Source of the DNA: CAWANF01 sp963783355
GTDB lineage: Bacteria; Bacteroidota; Rhodothermia; Balneolales; DATFMH01
Assembly (NCBI GenBank): GCA_963783355.1
Contig: CAWANF010000009.1
Span: 62,001 to 126,000, forward strand
Length of the DNA stretch: 64,000 bases
Direction of reading: 5' to 3'
The notes under the pieces are model-generated. The model was given only the letters and a program-made list of their open reading frames with translations, was not told the origin of the DNA and made no database searches. The position numbers were made by a program, and so were the translations under genes. Below, piece by piece: positions 1-8,121 of the stretch (position 1 is the stretch's first letter; each line of letters starts with the position of its first letter).

Positions 1-785
1 TGAGCATCGAATGGATTCTGGCGGAAGTCCTGAGTCTTAAACGCCTTAATCTGTATATACAATTCGAAAGGCCTTTATCAAAAGACGAATTGAAACGGAT
101 CCGTGAATATGTGAAACGTCGTGCCCGGCATGAACCTCTGCAGTACATCATCGGCTACACTGAATTCATGAATGCGAAAATCAATGTTAATCCTGATGTA
201 CTGATTCCCCGTCCGGAAACGGAGCAACTGACAGAACTTATTCTGGAAGAAAATCCCGGAAATACCGGATTGAATGTGCTCGATATCGGTACAGGTTCCG
301 GATGTATTGCTATTGCCCTGAAAATGGAACATCCCGACTGGAATATTTATGGAATTGATATCAGTGAAAAAGCTATTGCCGTGGCCCGGGAAAATGCCCG
401 GCTAAATGAAGTTGACGTTATTTTTCAAACTGGCGACATTGCAGAACCCGAATTCATTTCTGTCAATAAATATGCTCCGTTCGATATCATCGTTTCGAAC
501 CCGCCATATATCTTTCCCTATGAAAAAAAGGATCTGGATAAAGAAGTAAAGGATTATGAACCGGAACAAGCCCTGTTTCATGCTGATCCAAAAGTGATTT
601 ACAATCATATCATTGTCTATTCAGAACAGTTTCTGAAGTCGGAAGGCCTGCTTTACCTGGAATTACATGAAGATTCGGGACAAGAGATCCTTAATCTTAT
701 AAAGCCAGACATTTGGGACGCTTCCTTTCGTTCCGACTACAGTCAAAAAAATCGCTTTCTAAGGGGGAAATTTTACTCAAAATAG
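1..785 (+). CDS. prmC: Peptide chain release factor N5-glutamine methyltransferase, 5' end missing
   Basis: PrmC methylates the glutamine of the GGQ motif in release factors RF1 and RF2, using SAM, in the cytoplasm. The reading frame is open from base 3, so the start lies left of the window. The first visible residues (SIEWILAEVLSLKRL) match the helical N-terminal domain of PrmC, followed by RRARHEPLQYIIG. The SAM-binding glycine loop is DIGTGSGCIAIAL, and the substrate-binding NPPY motif is encoded near 498-509. The TTG at 90 is only an internal codon. The gene stops at 783-785 and the dnaA upstream region follows. Recognition is secure; only the missing start is unresolved. Confidence 0.93.
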   Translation, partial: SIEWILAEVLSLKRLNLYIQFERPLSKDELKRIREYVKRRARHEPLQYIIGYTEFMNAKINVNPDVLIPRPETEQLTELILEENPGNTGLNVLDIGTGSGCIAIALKMEHPDWNIYGIDISEKAIAVARENARLNEVDVIFQTGDIAEPEFISVNKYAPFDIIVSNPPYIFPYEKKDLDKEVKDYEPEQALFHADPKVIYNHIIVYSEQFLKSEGLLYLELHEDSGQEILNLIKPDIWDASFRSDYSQKNRFLRGKFYSK

Positions 786-1219
786 GATAAACATTTGTAG
801 GATAGAGAGTTAACCTTTACGAGCTAATATTGAGTCAAACTATATTCTCAACATGTGGATAACTTGTGCAAAACTTTTTTACCGGTACCCCTTAGTACTT
901 TTTTTAGGCATAAATCGTATGTTAAGCCAATGTTATCAAAAAGCAATAGCTTGTAAAAATATCCACATAATTCGTTATATCTTATTGCTATTCAACAAAA
1001 TGCGCTGTTTACAATAATGTGGATAACTTCAAAAGGCCTGTGAAAATTTATTTTGACATCTGCCAAATAAATTATCATTTTCACTCTTCCCGCCATGACT
1101 CAAAAGAACGAGAGATGTGGATAACTTGGGGGATCCATTTGGGGTTATGCAAAACTTGAATAACTATTTTTGAACTTTTTTATAAGATGATATTATAAAG
1201 ATGGCAGGAGGTATTTAAA
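786..1219. other. Candidate replication origin (DnaA-box cluster) upstream of dnaA
   Basis: This 434-base AT-rich gap has no gene. The sequence TGTGGATAA, the reverse complement of the perfect DnaA box TTATCCACA, occurs three times in the same orientation at 854-862, 1018-1026 and 1116-1124. Weaker boxes are ATATCCACA at 959-967 and TTATGCAAA at 1145-1153. An AT-only tract next to dnaA (about 1160-1200) could be the unwinding element. Box clustering beside dnaA is the usual bacterial oriC arrangement. The same boxes may also autoregulate dnaA, which could be their only role. Confidence 0.6.
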
Positions 1220-2668
1220 TTGAGTATGGATAATGCTGAGATAATTTGGCAAAAATGTCTGGATATCATCAGAGACAACATAAATTATCAGAAGTTCAAA
1301 TCCTGGTTTGAGCCAATCAAACCACTTAAGATTGAAAACAGTACGCTAACGATTCAGGTACCTTCACAATTTTGGTACGAATGGCTGGAAGAACATTATT
1401 ATAATATGCTTCGATCCAGTATTTCAAAGGTTCTGGGTCCGGAAGGGAAGCTTGAATATTCTGTTGTTTTGGAAAAATCGACAACATCAACCGGCGATAA
1501 CCGATCAGTGCGGCTGCCGCAGCAACCGGTACCACCTGTTTCCGAGCAGGAAATCCCGGCTTTTCCATCCTATCAGCCCGGACAAATTCAGAATCCGTTT
1601 ATCATTCCGGGACTTAAGAAGACCAAGATCAATTCAAACCTGAATCAGAATTACGTATTTGAACGTTTTATTGAAGGGGATTGTAATAAGCTGGCCCGTA
1701 ATGCATCGCTGGCTATTTCTGATAATCCCGGCAAAAATTCGTTCAATCCTTTTTTCGTTTATGGCGGTGTAGGTCTGGGAAAGACCCATTTAGCCCAAAG
1801 CATCGGAAATAAGATCAAACAGGATTTCGGGGACGAGAAATCGGTCCTGTATTTTTCTTCGGAAAGTTTTACCAACGAATTCGTTCATGCTATCCGGAAT
1901 AACAGGGCCAGCGAATTCTCGATGTTTTATCGTAACATCGACGTATTAATAGTAGACGATATACAGTTCTTCAGCGGAAAGGAAAAAACTCAGGAGGAGT
2001 TTTTCCATATTTTCAACACGCTGCACCAGGAAGGAAAACAGATTATCCTGAGCAGCGACCGCGCACCCAAGGACATCCCCGATATCGAAGAGCGTTTGAT
2101 TTCACGATTCAGCTGGGGATTGAGTGCCGATCTTCAGATGCCGGATTACGAAACACGCCACGCTATCCTGGAACGAAAAGCCGCCGATAACGGCGTGGAA
2201 CTGGACCCTGAAATTTTTGAGTTTATCGCCCGCAATTTCAAATCCAGTATTCGGGACCTGGAAGGTGCCATTATTAAATTACTGGCCGCTTCTTCCCTGC
2301 AGGGCATCGACGAAATCGATCTGTTGATGGCGAAGCGTATCCTTAAGGACATGATCAACGAATCTAAGGCTCATATTTCCATTGAGAGCATCCAAAATTA
2401 CGTGAGCGAATACTTTGGTCTGGATCCGAACAAACTGCGCGACAAGACGAGAAAACAAGAGATTGTGGAGGCCCGTCAAATCGCCATGTTCCTGGCAAAG
2501 AAGCTGACGAAATCAAGCCTGAAATCCATTGGTTTGCAATTCGGCGGACGCGACCATTCAACGGTCATCCATGCCATAACTTCGGTGGAAGACCGGCTTC
2601 GCAGCAGCTCCAAACATCAGCGTATCTTAAAGGATATTGAACACCAAATTGAGCTAACCAGTTTATAA
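1220..2668 (+). CDS. dnaA: Chromosomal replication initiator protein DnaA
   Basis: DnaA is the AAA+ ATPase that binds DnaA boxes and opens oriC. The 482 residues show the four family domains: N-terminal helicase-interaction domain (about 1-75), a proline-rich linker (about 90-135), the AAA+ core with Walker A GGVGLGKT (182-189) and Walker B VLIVDDIQF, and the C-terminal box-binding domain with the signature GGRDHSTVIHA (about 442-452). I chose the TTG at 1220 because AGGAGG lies at 1206-1211 with an 8-base spacer. The next in-frame ATG (1226) would be 14 bases away. It sits directly downstream of a cluster of DnaA boxes, so autoregulation is likely. Confidence 0.97.
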   Translation: MSMDNAEIIWQKCLDIIRDNINYQKFKSWFEPIKPLKIENSTLTIQVPSQFWYEWLEEHYYNMLRSSISKVLGPEGKLEYSVVLEKSTTSTGDNRSVRLPQQPVPPVSEQEIPAFPSYQPGQIQNPFIIPGLKKTKINSNLNQNYVFERFIEGDCNKLARNASLAISDNPGKNSFNPFFVYGGVGLGKTHLAQSIGNKIKQDFGDEKSVLYFSSESFTNEFVHAIRNNRASEFSMFYRNIDVLIVDDIQFFSGKEKTQEEFFHIFNTLHQEGKQIILSSDRAPKDIPDIEERLISRFSWGLSADLQMPDYETRHAILERKAADNGVELDPEIFEFIARNFKSSIRDLEGAIIKLLAASSLQGIDEIDLLMAKRILKDMINESKAHISIESIQNYVSEYFGLDPNKLRDKTRKQEIVEARQIAMFLAKKLTKSSLKSIGLQFGGRDHSTVIHAITSVEDRLRSSSKHQRILKDIEHQIELTSL

Positions 2669-2682
2669 ACCCTCTCAGTGCC

Positions 2683-3174
2683 ATGTCGGAGACCGTAATT
2701 GTTGCTTTGGGCACCAGCCTGGGCAACCGGCTTCAAAACTTAATTAATGCAAAGAAATTCCTCTCCAGCCTGGCACTGCCCCCCCTTTATAGCTCATCCA
2801 TTTACGAGACGGAACCGGTAGGCCCGTCTGAAAACAATTATTACAATGCGGTAATTGCATTTGAAACGGACATCCCGCCGGAACGGTTAATTTCGCTGTT
2901 TAAAGACTTCGAAAAAAAAGAAGGGCGGGATATGCAGGCACCGCGCTGGACCGACCGGATTATTGATTTGGATATCATTGCTTACGGACAAAGAAATATT
3001 TCTTCAGGTTTATTGCAAATTCCTCATCCCGAATATCCCAAACGACCATTTGTTTTATTACCTTTGGAAGAAATAAATTCCAACTGGACGGATCCTGTGA
3101 CGGGTTTAACGATAAAAAAAATGATATCATCAGCACCGGATATGTTCATTCGGAAAACGGATTTACATTGGTAG
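2683..3174 (+). CDS. folK: 2-amino-4-hydroxy-6-hydroxymethyldihydropteridine diphosphokinase
   Basis: FolK (HPPK) transfers pyrophosphate from ATP to 6-hydroxymethyl-dihydropterin in folate synthesis. The 163-residue length is typical. The N-terminus VIVALGTSLGNRLQNL, the segment IYETEPVGP and the HPPK signature RWTDRIIDLDII (88-99) with its metal-binding aspartates are all present. The ATG at 2683 is 14 bases after the dnaA stop. The end overlaps possible upstream starts of the next gene, suggesting a dnaA-folK-kinase transcription unit. Confidence 0.95.
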   Translation: MSETVIVALGTSLGNRLQNLINAKKFLSSLALPPLYSSSIYETEPVGPSENNYYNAVIAFETDIPPERLISLFKDFEKKEGRDMQAPRWTDRIIDLDIIAYGQRNISSGLLQIPHPEYPKRPFVLLPLEEINSNWTDPVTGLTIKKMISSAPDMFIRKTDLHW

Positions 3175-3182
3175 CCAATGGC

Positions 3183-3821
3183 ATGAACTCATTTGATTAC
3201 ATAGCGATAGAGGGCGTCATCGGGGCTGGCAAAACCTCGCTTGCCCGGTTGCTGGCGGAACGCCATAACGCTAAACTTGCGCTCGAAGAATTCGATGAGA
3301 ATCCGTTCCTGCCCCGTTTTTATAACGACCGCGAACGCTATGCATTCCAGACACAATTATCCTTTCTCGCCAGCCGTTTTCATCAGCAGCAGCAGATATT
3401 GAACAAGGATTTATTTCACGATTTCGTCATTTCCGATTATCTTTTTGATAAGGACCGGATTTTCGCAATGGTGAACCTGAGCGGTGATGAAATGGCTCTG
3501 TACGATCGTATCTTCAATATTATGAATCTGAAAACTCCGAAACCTGACCTGGTTGTTTTTATCCAGTGTACGGTTGATCGGTTGATGTATAATATTGACT
3601 TACGGGGCCGCGATTATGAACTAAATATCGACCCGGATTACCTGACCGATTTAAACGACGCTTATAATACGTACTTCTATCATTACGACCGGTCACCCAT
3701 CATGGTTATAAACGCCAGCGAGATTGATTTTGTTAATAATGAGGAGCATCTGAAATACATTGAAGAACAAATATTTTTGCAGCCCATACGTAATACTCAT
3801 ACTCACATTACTCCAAGATAA
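3183..3821 (+). CDS. Deoxynucleoside kinase (deoxyadenosine/deoxyguanosine kinase family)
   Basis: This cytoplasmic enzyme phosphorylates deoxynucleosides in the salvage pathway. The N-terminal P-loop is GVIGAGKTS (about 11-19) directly after a beta strand YIAIE, as in the dCK/dGK/Dck family. Further family features are the EEFDENPFLPRFY segment and the D-R-L-x-Y lid-like region followed by RGRDYE. I start at ATG 3183, eight bases after the folK stop, giving 212 residues. A TTG at 3168 would overlap folK and add five residues with no family support. Substrate preference cannot be read from the sequence. Pairing with folK is common in this phylum. Confidence 0.9.
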   Translation: MNSFDYIAIEGVIGAGKTSLARLLAERHNAKLALEEFDENPFLPRFYNDRERYAFQTQLSFLASRFHQQQQILNKDLFHDFVISDYLFDKDRIFAMVNLSGDEMALYDRIFNIMNLKTPKPDLVVFIQCTVDRLMYNIDLRGRDYELNIDPDYLTDLNDAYNTYFYHYDRSPIMVINASEIDFVNNEEHLKYIEEQIFLQPIRNTHTHITPR

Positions 3822-3827
3822 TATTAC

Positions 3828-4058
3828 ATGTTACGTCTGATAATCATATTCTTGATCATTTTCATTTTTATCAGGATTTATAAACATCTTTCCTTCACTA
3901 TCACTACACCCGGCGGGACCGGCGGAAACCAATTCAACAATGCCGGACGAAATAATCAGAAACAACCGCCCTTCGAGGATGTTGAAGAAGCTGAATTTGT
4001 CGAGATAAAGGATAAAGAAGAAAAAAAGCAGGAATCGAAAGCTGAAACCAAATCCTGA
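3828..4058 (+). CDS. Small membrane protein, DUF4834-like
   Basis: A 76-residue protein with one N-terminal membrane helix (MLRLIIIFLIIFIFIRI), a Gly/Asn-rich linker and an acidic-basic tail rich in E, D and K. The tail segment EDVEEAEFVEI resembles the acidic motif of the DUF4834 family of small Bacteroidota proteins, whose function is unknown. It starts six bases after the kinase stop, so it is probably the last gene of the dnaA-folK unit. An opposite-strand open frame of 80 codons covers the same bases but has no credible start or composition. Confidence 0.7.
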   Translation: MLRLIIIFLIIFIFIRIYKHLSFTITTPGGTGGNQFNNAGRNNQKQPPFEDVEEAEFVEIKDKEEKKQESKAETKS

Positions 4059-4185
4059 TTCCGTCATTTCCACTTAAACCCACACTTCTGTTACTATTTT
4101 ATCGCAGCTGGAATTTTTAAAAACAAAAATGACACAGCCGTTGCAAAGTGATGGTGAAAAACCGTATATTTTAAGCTCTTTAAAA

Positions 4186-4269
4186 GCCCTGGTGGTGAAA
4201 TTGGTAGACACGCTGTCTTGAGGGGGCAGTGCTGGAAACGGCGTGCTGGTTCGAATCCAGTCCAGGGCA
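4186..4269 (+). tRNA. tRNA-Leu (GAG)
   Basis: An 84-base class II tRNA. The acceptor strands GCCCTGG and CCAGGGC pair fully. The anticodon arm CTGTC-TTGAGGG-GGCAG puts GAG at positions 34-36. A long variable arm (GCTGGAAACGGC region) and T-arm TGGTTCGAATCCA are typical of leucine tRNAs. The discriminator is A, and CCA is not encoded. Its 3' end is the integration site of the element that follows, which restores the tRNA sequence. Confidence 0.95.
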
Positions 4270-4271
4270 CA
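4256..4271. repeat. Left attachment core (attL)
   Basis: TCCAGTCCAGGGCACA, covering the T-arm end, acceptor strand and discriminator of tRNA-Leu plus two bases. An exact copy lies at 26981-26996 without the rest of a tRNA. Integration into tRNA 3' ends is standard for tyrosine recombinases. Confidence 0.85.
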
Positions 4272-4279
4272 CAACACCA

Positions 4280-4318
4280 AGCTAATGCATTGAATATTAA
4301 TGCATTAGCTTTTTTTAT
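4280..4318 (+). terminator. Terminator after tRNA-Leu, supplied by the element
   Basis: The stem AGCTAATGCAT (4280-4290) pairs with ATGCATTAGCT (4300-4310) around a short AT loop and is followed by a T run. It lies inside the element and replaces the native tRNA terminator, which now sits beyond the right border at about 26999. Confidence 0.85.
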
Positions 4319-4325
4319 TTATGCC

Positions 4326-4351
4326 AGGTAACGCTATAGGTAACGCATTTT
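4326..4351 (+). repeat. Left copy of 26-bp element-end repeat (possible integrase arm site)
   Basis: Contains GGTAACGCTATAGGTAACGC, two GGTAACGC octamers separated by TATA. The same 26 bases recur in the same orientation at 26845-26870. In the excised circle these would flank the core on both sides, as arm-type integrase sites do. Confidence 0.65.
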
Positions 4352-4499
4352 AAATTAATAGAAAAAATATTTTATAGAATTAAGAGTCCATTCATACTCC
4401 ATGCCCAGAGTGTGGTATGTCTTAAATGATAAAACTTCTGTTTATTCTGAAAAACCCCTTAAATAATATGGAAACAAAGATTTCTATAAAAACTAATAC

Positions 4500-4628
4500 G
4501 AATATTGAACTTTTTTGATACTTTAATTTGCCCCTTATCTATGTTTTGACTAACCTCTTTAAAAGATAAATTTATCATAGTTTCTATCAGATATTCTGAT
4601 GCGGACTATTCATCAAGGAGGATAAGAT
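4500..4628 (+). promoter_or_regulatory. Leader/promoter repeat, copy a
   Basis: Contains CCCCTTATCTATGTTTT, in which TATCTATG resembles the Bacteroidota -7 element TAnnTTTG, with TTTTTTG about 18 bases upstream as a possible -33 element. The segment ends in CTATTCATCAAGGAGGATAA, whose AAGGAGG (4615-4621) is the ribosome binding site of the next gene. Two diverged copies lie at 31168-31341 and 31855-32029. The rest of the 4319-4628 gap shows nothing else recognisable. Confidence 0.6.
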
Positions 4629-6527
4629 TTGTCAGGAGGACGCCAAAGAGGGGGCGCTCTCTTATCAATGTGTGTGCCATCAGGAAGGTATATCCTAAGT
4701 GTTATCCTGATCCAAGTGATTTCTATCAGCTGTATGAAGCATGTACAGCCCAAAAGGTTTTCTTTAATCATTACGGATCCTTCCCTGAAGTACACACCAT
4801 CTGATAATGGAGCCAAATCAGATAAACTACTTAATGTCAGTAGCGATGAGAATTTTGATCCTCATCGCATAAAACCGTCTTCGTTTTCTCGGCAGGGACT
4901 GCTTCAACTTAAACAATCCACCGGTTTTACCTGGAAATCCTTGCAAAATCCTGATTCCGTCCTTTTATTGGACCGAATTTTAGGTCCCGGAAACAACAGG
5001 ATGGCCTACCTTGCCGAAACGGTACGTGTTTCCCGCGATACCAGCCTGTACCTGTCTTTAGGAAGTGACGATGGTTTCACGCTATGGGTTAATGGAGATT
5101 CAATCAGCAGCCATGACATTGGCCGATCGGTACATCCTGACGATGAGTTAATTCCAATTACTTTGCGTAAAGGTACGAATGTCTTACTGTATAAAGTTAC
5201 GCAGCGGGACGGCTCCTGGGCCTTGTTCCGGGCCTTCCGTACAAAGAAGCAAATCAGTGCGATTCTTGAAAAAAAGCTGCCTTTTATGTTTGGGGACCTG
5301 CCCGAGTCATGCCTTCTTTCTGGTAACCGTTCCTGGCTAAGATTAAATCCAGACCGGCGCCGACAGATTGATTCCCTTCATTTTATTTCCTGGAAGTGGA
5401 AGGGCTGGAATGGAACCGTGTTAGATTCTACAAGCGACATCCCGGCGTATGCCCTGCCCGACTCGATTTATATTCCATCATCAAAAACAACATTTCTTCT
5501 TTGGGATGTTTCCGTAGCGAATTCCCATCACACTGTTTTGTTCCGGGAGCAAATCCCCGTGGCTTACAGAAAAGAAACTCTACAACGAGCCCGGGAAATT
5601 ATACGGGACAGCCTTTTGCTTCATAACAAAAATGTGGATCTCCAGGCCAGCTACCAGGCAGTACGGACTGTCTTCAAGCCCGCTCTGGCTCACGACACCA
5701 CATCTGCCACGTTTGCCACACGGGATCAGCTGTATGTTTTGTATCGTGCCTGGCAAACTTTAGAAGAGAAAATCAAAACACCCTACGATACGGAGAATCA
5801 TTTACATGGAATATATGAGCAGGAAAAGCAAGCTGTTTCAACGTACAGGGTATTCTCACCACTCTCTGGCAGTAAAACAAGCAGCAATCCCGCAACACCA
5901 ACCGTACTGGCCCTGCAGGTAGATTTTGAGGGAACCAACGATTATTGGAAAACCTACCAGGCACAAAGTCATGCTACGTTCTGGCATTGGGCCGCTTTTA
6001 GCAGTTCTTACCGGATAAACATTGTCTCACCCTATTTCTCCGGGACGGGTTCCGGTTTTGGGCAAAGTGCTAAAGATGTGCATCATATCCTGAATACGCT
6101 TGATAAACCAGCCGCTCCGCTGACCACTCTTGCCTGGAGCAAGGGGGCACTCACTCTGCTGGAACTCCTCAAGAAACCCTGGCTCAAGGTAGAAAACGTT
6201 GCGCTCATCAGTCCGTATCTTCCTGATAATACCAATGATATGTTGCATGAAATCATGGCCATCAAAGCCGTACATCCGGAAATACAGTGGTTCATCTGGC
6301 ACGGACTTGATGATACGGATGTGCCGGTTCATCTTAACCGCCTGTTTGTCCGGCTCCTTCGCAAGCAGGGCTTCCGGGTAACCTATACCGAAGTTCCCTA
6401 CTCCACTCATTGGAATTATTTCACGGATCCCGAGCAGGAATTATATCAAAGAATCAGCATGCGGAATTACCCGATGGTTTCCAATAATCAGGCAAGAAAG
6501 AATACAAATCTAAACTCCAAATTGTAA
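4629..6527 (+). CDS. Lipoprotein with PA14-like/beta-sandwich region and C-terminal alpha/beta-hydrolase fold
   Basis: A 632-residue exported protein. Signal peptide YILSVILIQVISISC gives a lipobox cysteine at 35, so it is probably anchored in the outer membrane. Residues about 110-210 (SLGSDDGFTLWVNGDSI, RKGTNVLLYKV) look like the beta-sandwich used in glycan-active enzymes for sensing solute. Residues about 430-615 look like an alpha/beta hydrolase: nucleophile candidate S504 in AWSKGA, acid in LDDTD (561-564) and H594 in STHWNYF. The motif is A-W-S-K-G rather than G-x-S-x-G, so activity is uncertain. Start TTG 4629 has AAGGAGG at 7 bases; ATG 4668 would give a shorter signal peptide. The downstream E-set gene begins 2 bases after its stop. 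Substrate unknown. Confidence 0.65.
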   Translation: MSGGRQRGGALLSMCVPSGRYILSVILIQVISISCMKHVQPKRFSLIITDPSLKYTPSDNGAKSDKLLNVSSDENFDPHRIKPSSFSRQGLLQLKQSTGFTWKSLQNPDSVLLLDRILGPGNNRMAYLAETVRVSRDTSLYLSLGSDDGFTLWVNGDSISSHDIGRSVHPDDELIPITLRKGTNVLLYKVTQRDGSWALFRAFRTKKQISAILEKKLPFMFGDLPESCLLSGNRSWLRLNPDRRRQIDSLHFISWKWKGWNGTVLDSTSDIPAYALPDSIYIPSSKTTFLLWDVSVANSHHTVLFREQIPVAYRKETLQRAREIIRDSLLLHNKNVDLQASYQAVRTVFKPALAHDTTSATFATRDQLYVLYRAWQTLEEKIKTPYDTENHLHGIYEQEKQAVSTYRVFSPLSGSKTSSNPATPTVLALQVDFEGTNDYWKTYQAQSHATFWHWAAFSSSYRINIVSPYFSGTGSGFGQSAKDVHHILNTLDKPAAPLTTLAWSKGALTLLELLKKPWLKVENVALISPYLPDNTNDMLHEIMAIKAVHPEIQWFIWHGLDDTDVPVHLNRLFVRLLRKQGFRVTYTEVPYSTHWNYFTDPEQELYQRISMRNYPMVSNNQARKNTNLNSKL

Positions 6528-6529
6528 TA

Positions 6530-7615
6530 ATGAAAAGTACAAACATATTACCGTTGTTGGCTCTGTTACTGGCCATTTCCTGCACCCGTAATAAACCTGT
6601 GATAATCCGGGTGGATATGAGCCGGGAACATGATGCGGGCCGGTTTCAGCCGGAAAAGGGAGACCGCCTGGGTATTGCCGGTAATTTTAACGATTGGAAT
6701 GTTCGATCGGATGACTACGATTTACAGGATCCCGAAGGCGATTGGATCTATACCATCCCAATACAAAAACTCACAGCGAATGCCTCCGAGGGTACCCAAC
6801 CGGATACGCTTGAGTTTAAATTTGTAATCCACGCGGCCGGCGGACGCTATATTCCGAATAACGGGTGGGAAACCCTGCCTAACCGCAGGTTTACTATAGC
6901 AGACCTCGGGACAAATTCACCCGAATTCATATATAACCGGCCCTGGCAACGCTGGCCGGAACGACAGGTAACCTTTACCGTAGATATGAAAAACCAGGAG
7001 GTATTGGGTTTCTTTGATCCTAAAAAGGGAGATCAGGTAGTGGTAAGCGGCTCGTTTTCTGACTGGTCCGAAACTGGAATACCCCTGATAGATAAAAATG
7101 GAGAGGGTATTTACCAGGCCACTTTGCCAATTGCTGCGAATCCCGGACAACCGGTAAGCTATAAATTCCGGATGATTTCAGCGCAAAAAAAAATAATGCC
7201 TAATCATGGCTGGGAAACAAAAGATAACCGGCAAATCAGGCAACTGAATCGGGACACCGTATTATCTTATGCTGCGTTTAATAACCTGCGGCGGGTAGCC
7301 CGTTTTATCATCCGTCCTGACCGGTGGATACAGAAGGGACTGTTTAAACCTTTGAAAGGGGACATCCTGCAAATAAGGGTACGGCTTGACGGGCAAACAC
7401 ATCTTTCCGATCCCCTCATAAAAGTATCTTCAGGGAATTGGGAGACGGCCATGGCCATTCCGTTACGATCTGAACAAACAGAATGGCAACTGGTTAGAAA
7501 CGTACATAAACCGTTGATCAATTGGCGGTTCTTTTCTGTAGGACTTAATGGAGCTATTATTCGCTTTCCAGAAAGCTTAATAACAGTAACTGCAAAATTA
7601 ATAAGTGACAAATAA
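6530..7615 (+). CDS. Lipoprotein with three E-set/CBM-like domains (intact parent of the cassette family)
   Basis: 361 residues; signal peptide with lipobox LAISC (Cys18). Two clear repeats of a starch-binding-like fold occur: GDRLGIAGNFNDWN ... GDWIYTIP ... NNGWETLPNRRF (about 27-130) and GDQVVVSGSFSDWSE ... EGIYQATLP ... NHGWETKDNRQ (about 145-245). A third, more diverged unit runs VARFIIRPDRWIQKGLFKPLKGDILQIRV to the end. Such domains in SusE/SusF-like lipoproteins bind glycans at the outer membrane; that role here is inferred. This is the only complete member of the family in the window. Its last domain recurs in five other places, each with a different tail. It is probably co-transcribed with the gene upstream (2-base gap). 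Confidence 0.75.
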   Translation: MKSTNILPLLALLLAISCTRNKPVIIRVDMSREHDAGRFQPEKGDRLGIAGNFNDWNVRSDDYDLQDPEGDWIYTIPIQKLTANASEGTQPDTLEFKFVIHAAGGRYIPNNGWETLPNRRFTIADLGTNSPEFIYNRPWQRWPERQVTFTVDMKNQEVLGFFDPKKGDQVVVSGSFSDWSETGIPLIDKNGEGIYQATLPIAANPGQPVSYKFRMISAQKKIMPNHGWETKDNRQIRQLNRDTVLSYAAFNNLRRVARFIIRPDRWIQKGLFKPLKGDILQIRVRLDGQTHLSDPLIKVSSGNWETAMAIPLRSEQTEWQLVRNVHKPLINWRFFSVGLNGAIIRFPESLITVTAKLISDK

Positions 7616-7668
7616 TATTCAATTTTTAGGTTAAAATATAAACGAAACCATTTAATGAGAGATTTATT

Positions 7669-8091
7669 ATGGAAAGAGAAAATAAAACCCTGCTATATTT
7701 TCTGTCTGCAATTTTGATGGCAATAACGCTCTACTCTTGTGGCTTTCCGACTGATACTGGGGGGGATCAATCTCGACCACCACAGACTAAGATTTTAAAA
7801 GTGTTGGTTCAACCGGATACCGTGGCACCAAGTGATACGGCAGCTTTTACTTGTGTTATTACTGATAGTATGGACAGCAGATTTACGTTTTATTGGTTCA
7901 TCGGATTCGGAAAAGTGGAAGGAGCAAAATTGATTGGCATTGGTAATGTAGAATATACGAGTGAGAGTTCTTGGAGCATTAAATGGATAGCTCCAGACAA
8001 AAGCGATACCTATTACTTTTTAGTTTCGGTAGATAATGGTAGTTCGGATTCAGTTTCAGTTGATAAGAATTTTTCGATTACAGTAAAATAA
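7669..8091 (+). CDS. Small Ig-like lipoprotein
   Basis: 140 residues; signal peptide with lipobox LYSC (Cys24), then a beta-rich domain (ILKVLVQPDTVAPSDTAAFTCVI ... SIKWIAPDKSDTYYFLVSVDNG) resembling an Ig/PKD sandwich. No catalytic motif. It belongs to the same family as the products of 13009-13440 and 31342-31773 and the broken copies at 32527, 34058 and 35420. A run of seven G (7759-7765) falls just after the lipobox codons. The gene sits between an E-set gene and a T9SS-sorted protein, the recurring order in this region. Function unknown; a partner or surface-anchoring role for the next protein is a guess. Confidence 0.75.
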   Translation: MERENKTLLYFLSAILMAITLYSCGFPTDTGGDQSRPPQTKILKVLVQPDTVAPSDTAAFTCVITDSMDSRFTFYWFIGFGKVEGAKLIGIGNVEYTSESSWSIKWIAPDKSDTYYFLVSVDNGSSDSVSVDKNFSITVK

Positions 8092-8121
8092 TGATAATTA
8101 CGATTCATTATGGGGGAAAAC

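Noticed and set aside
90..785. Start of prmC at TTG 90
   Set aside because: The frame is open upstream to base 3 and encodes typical PrmC N-terminal residues, so the gene begins outside the window.
6027..6410. Minus-strand frame of 127 codons within the lipoprotein hydrolase gene
   Set aside because: Lies entirely antisense to a gene with strong start and signal peptide; no RBS or family pattern.
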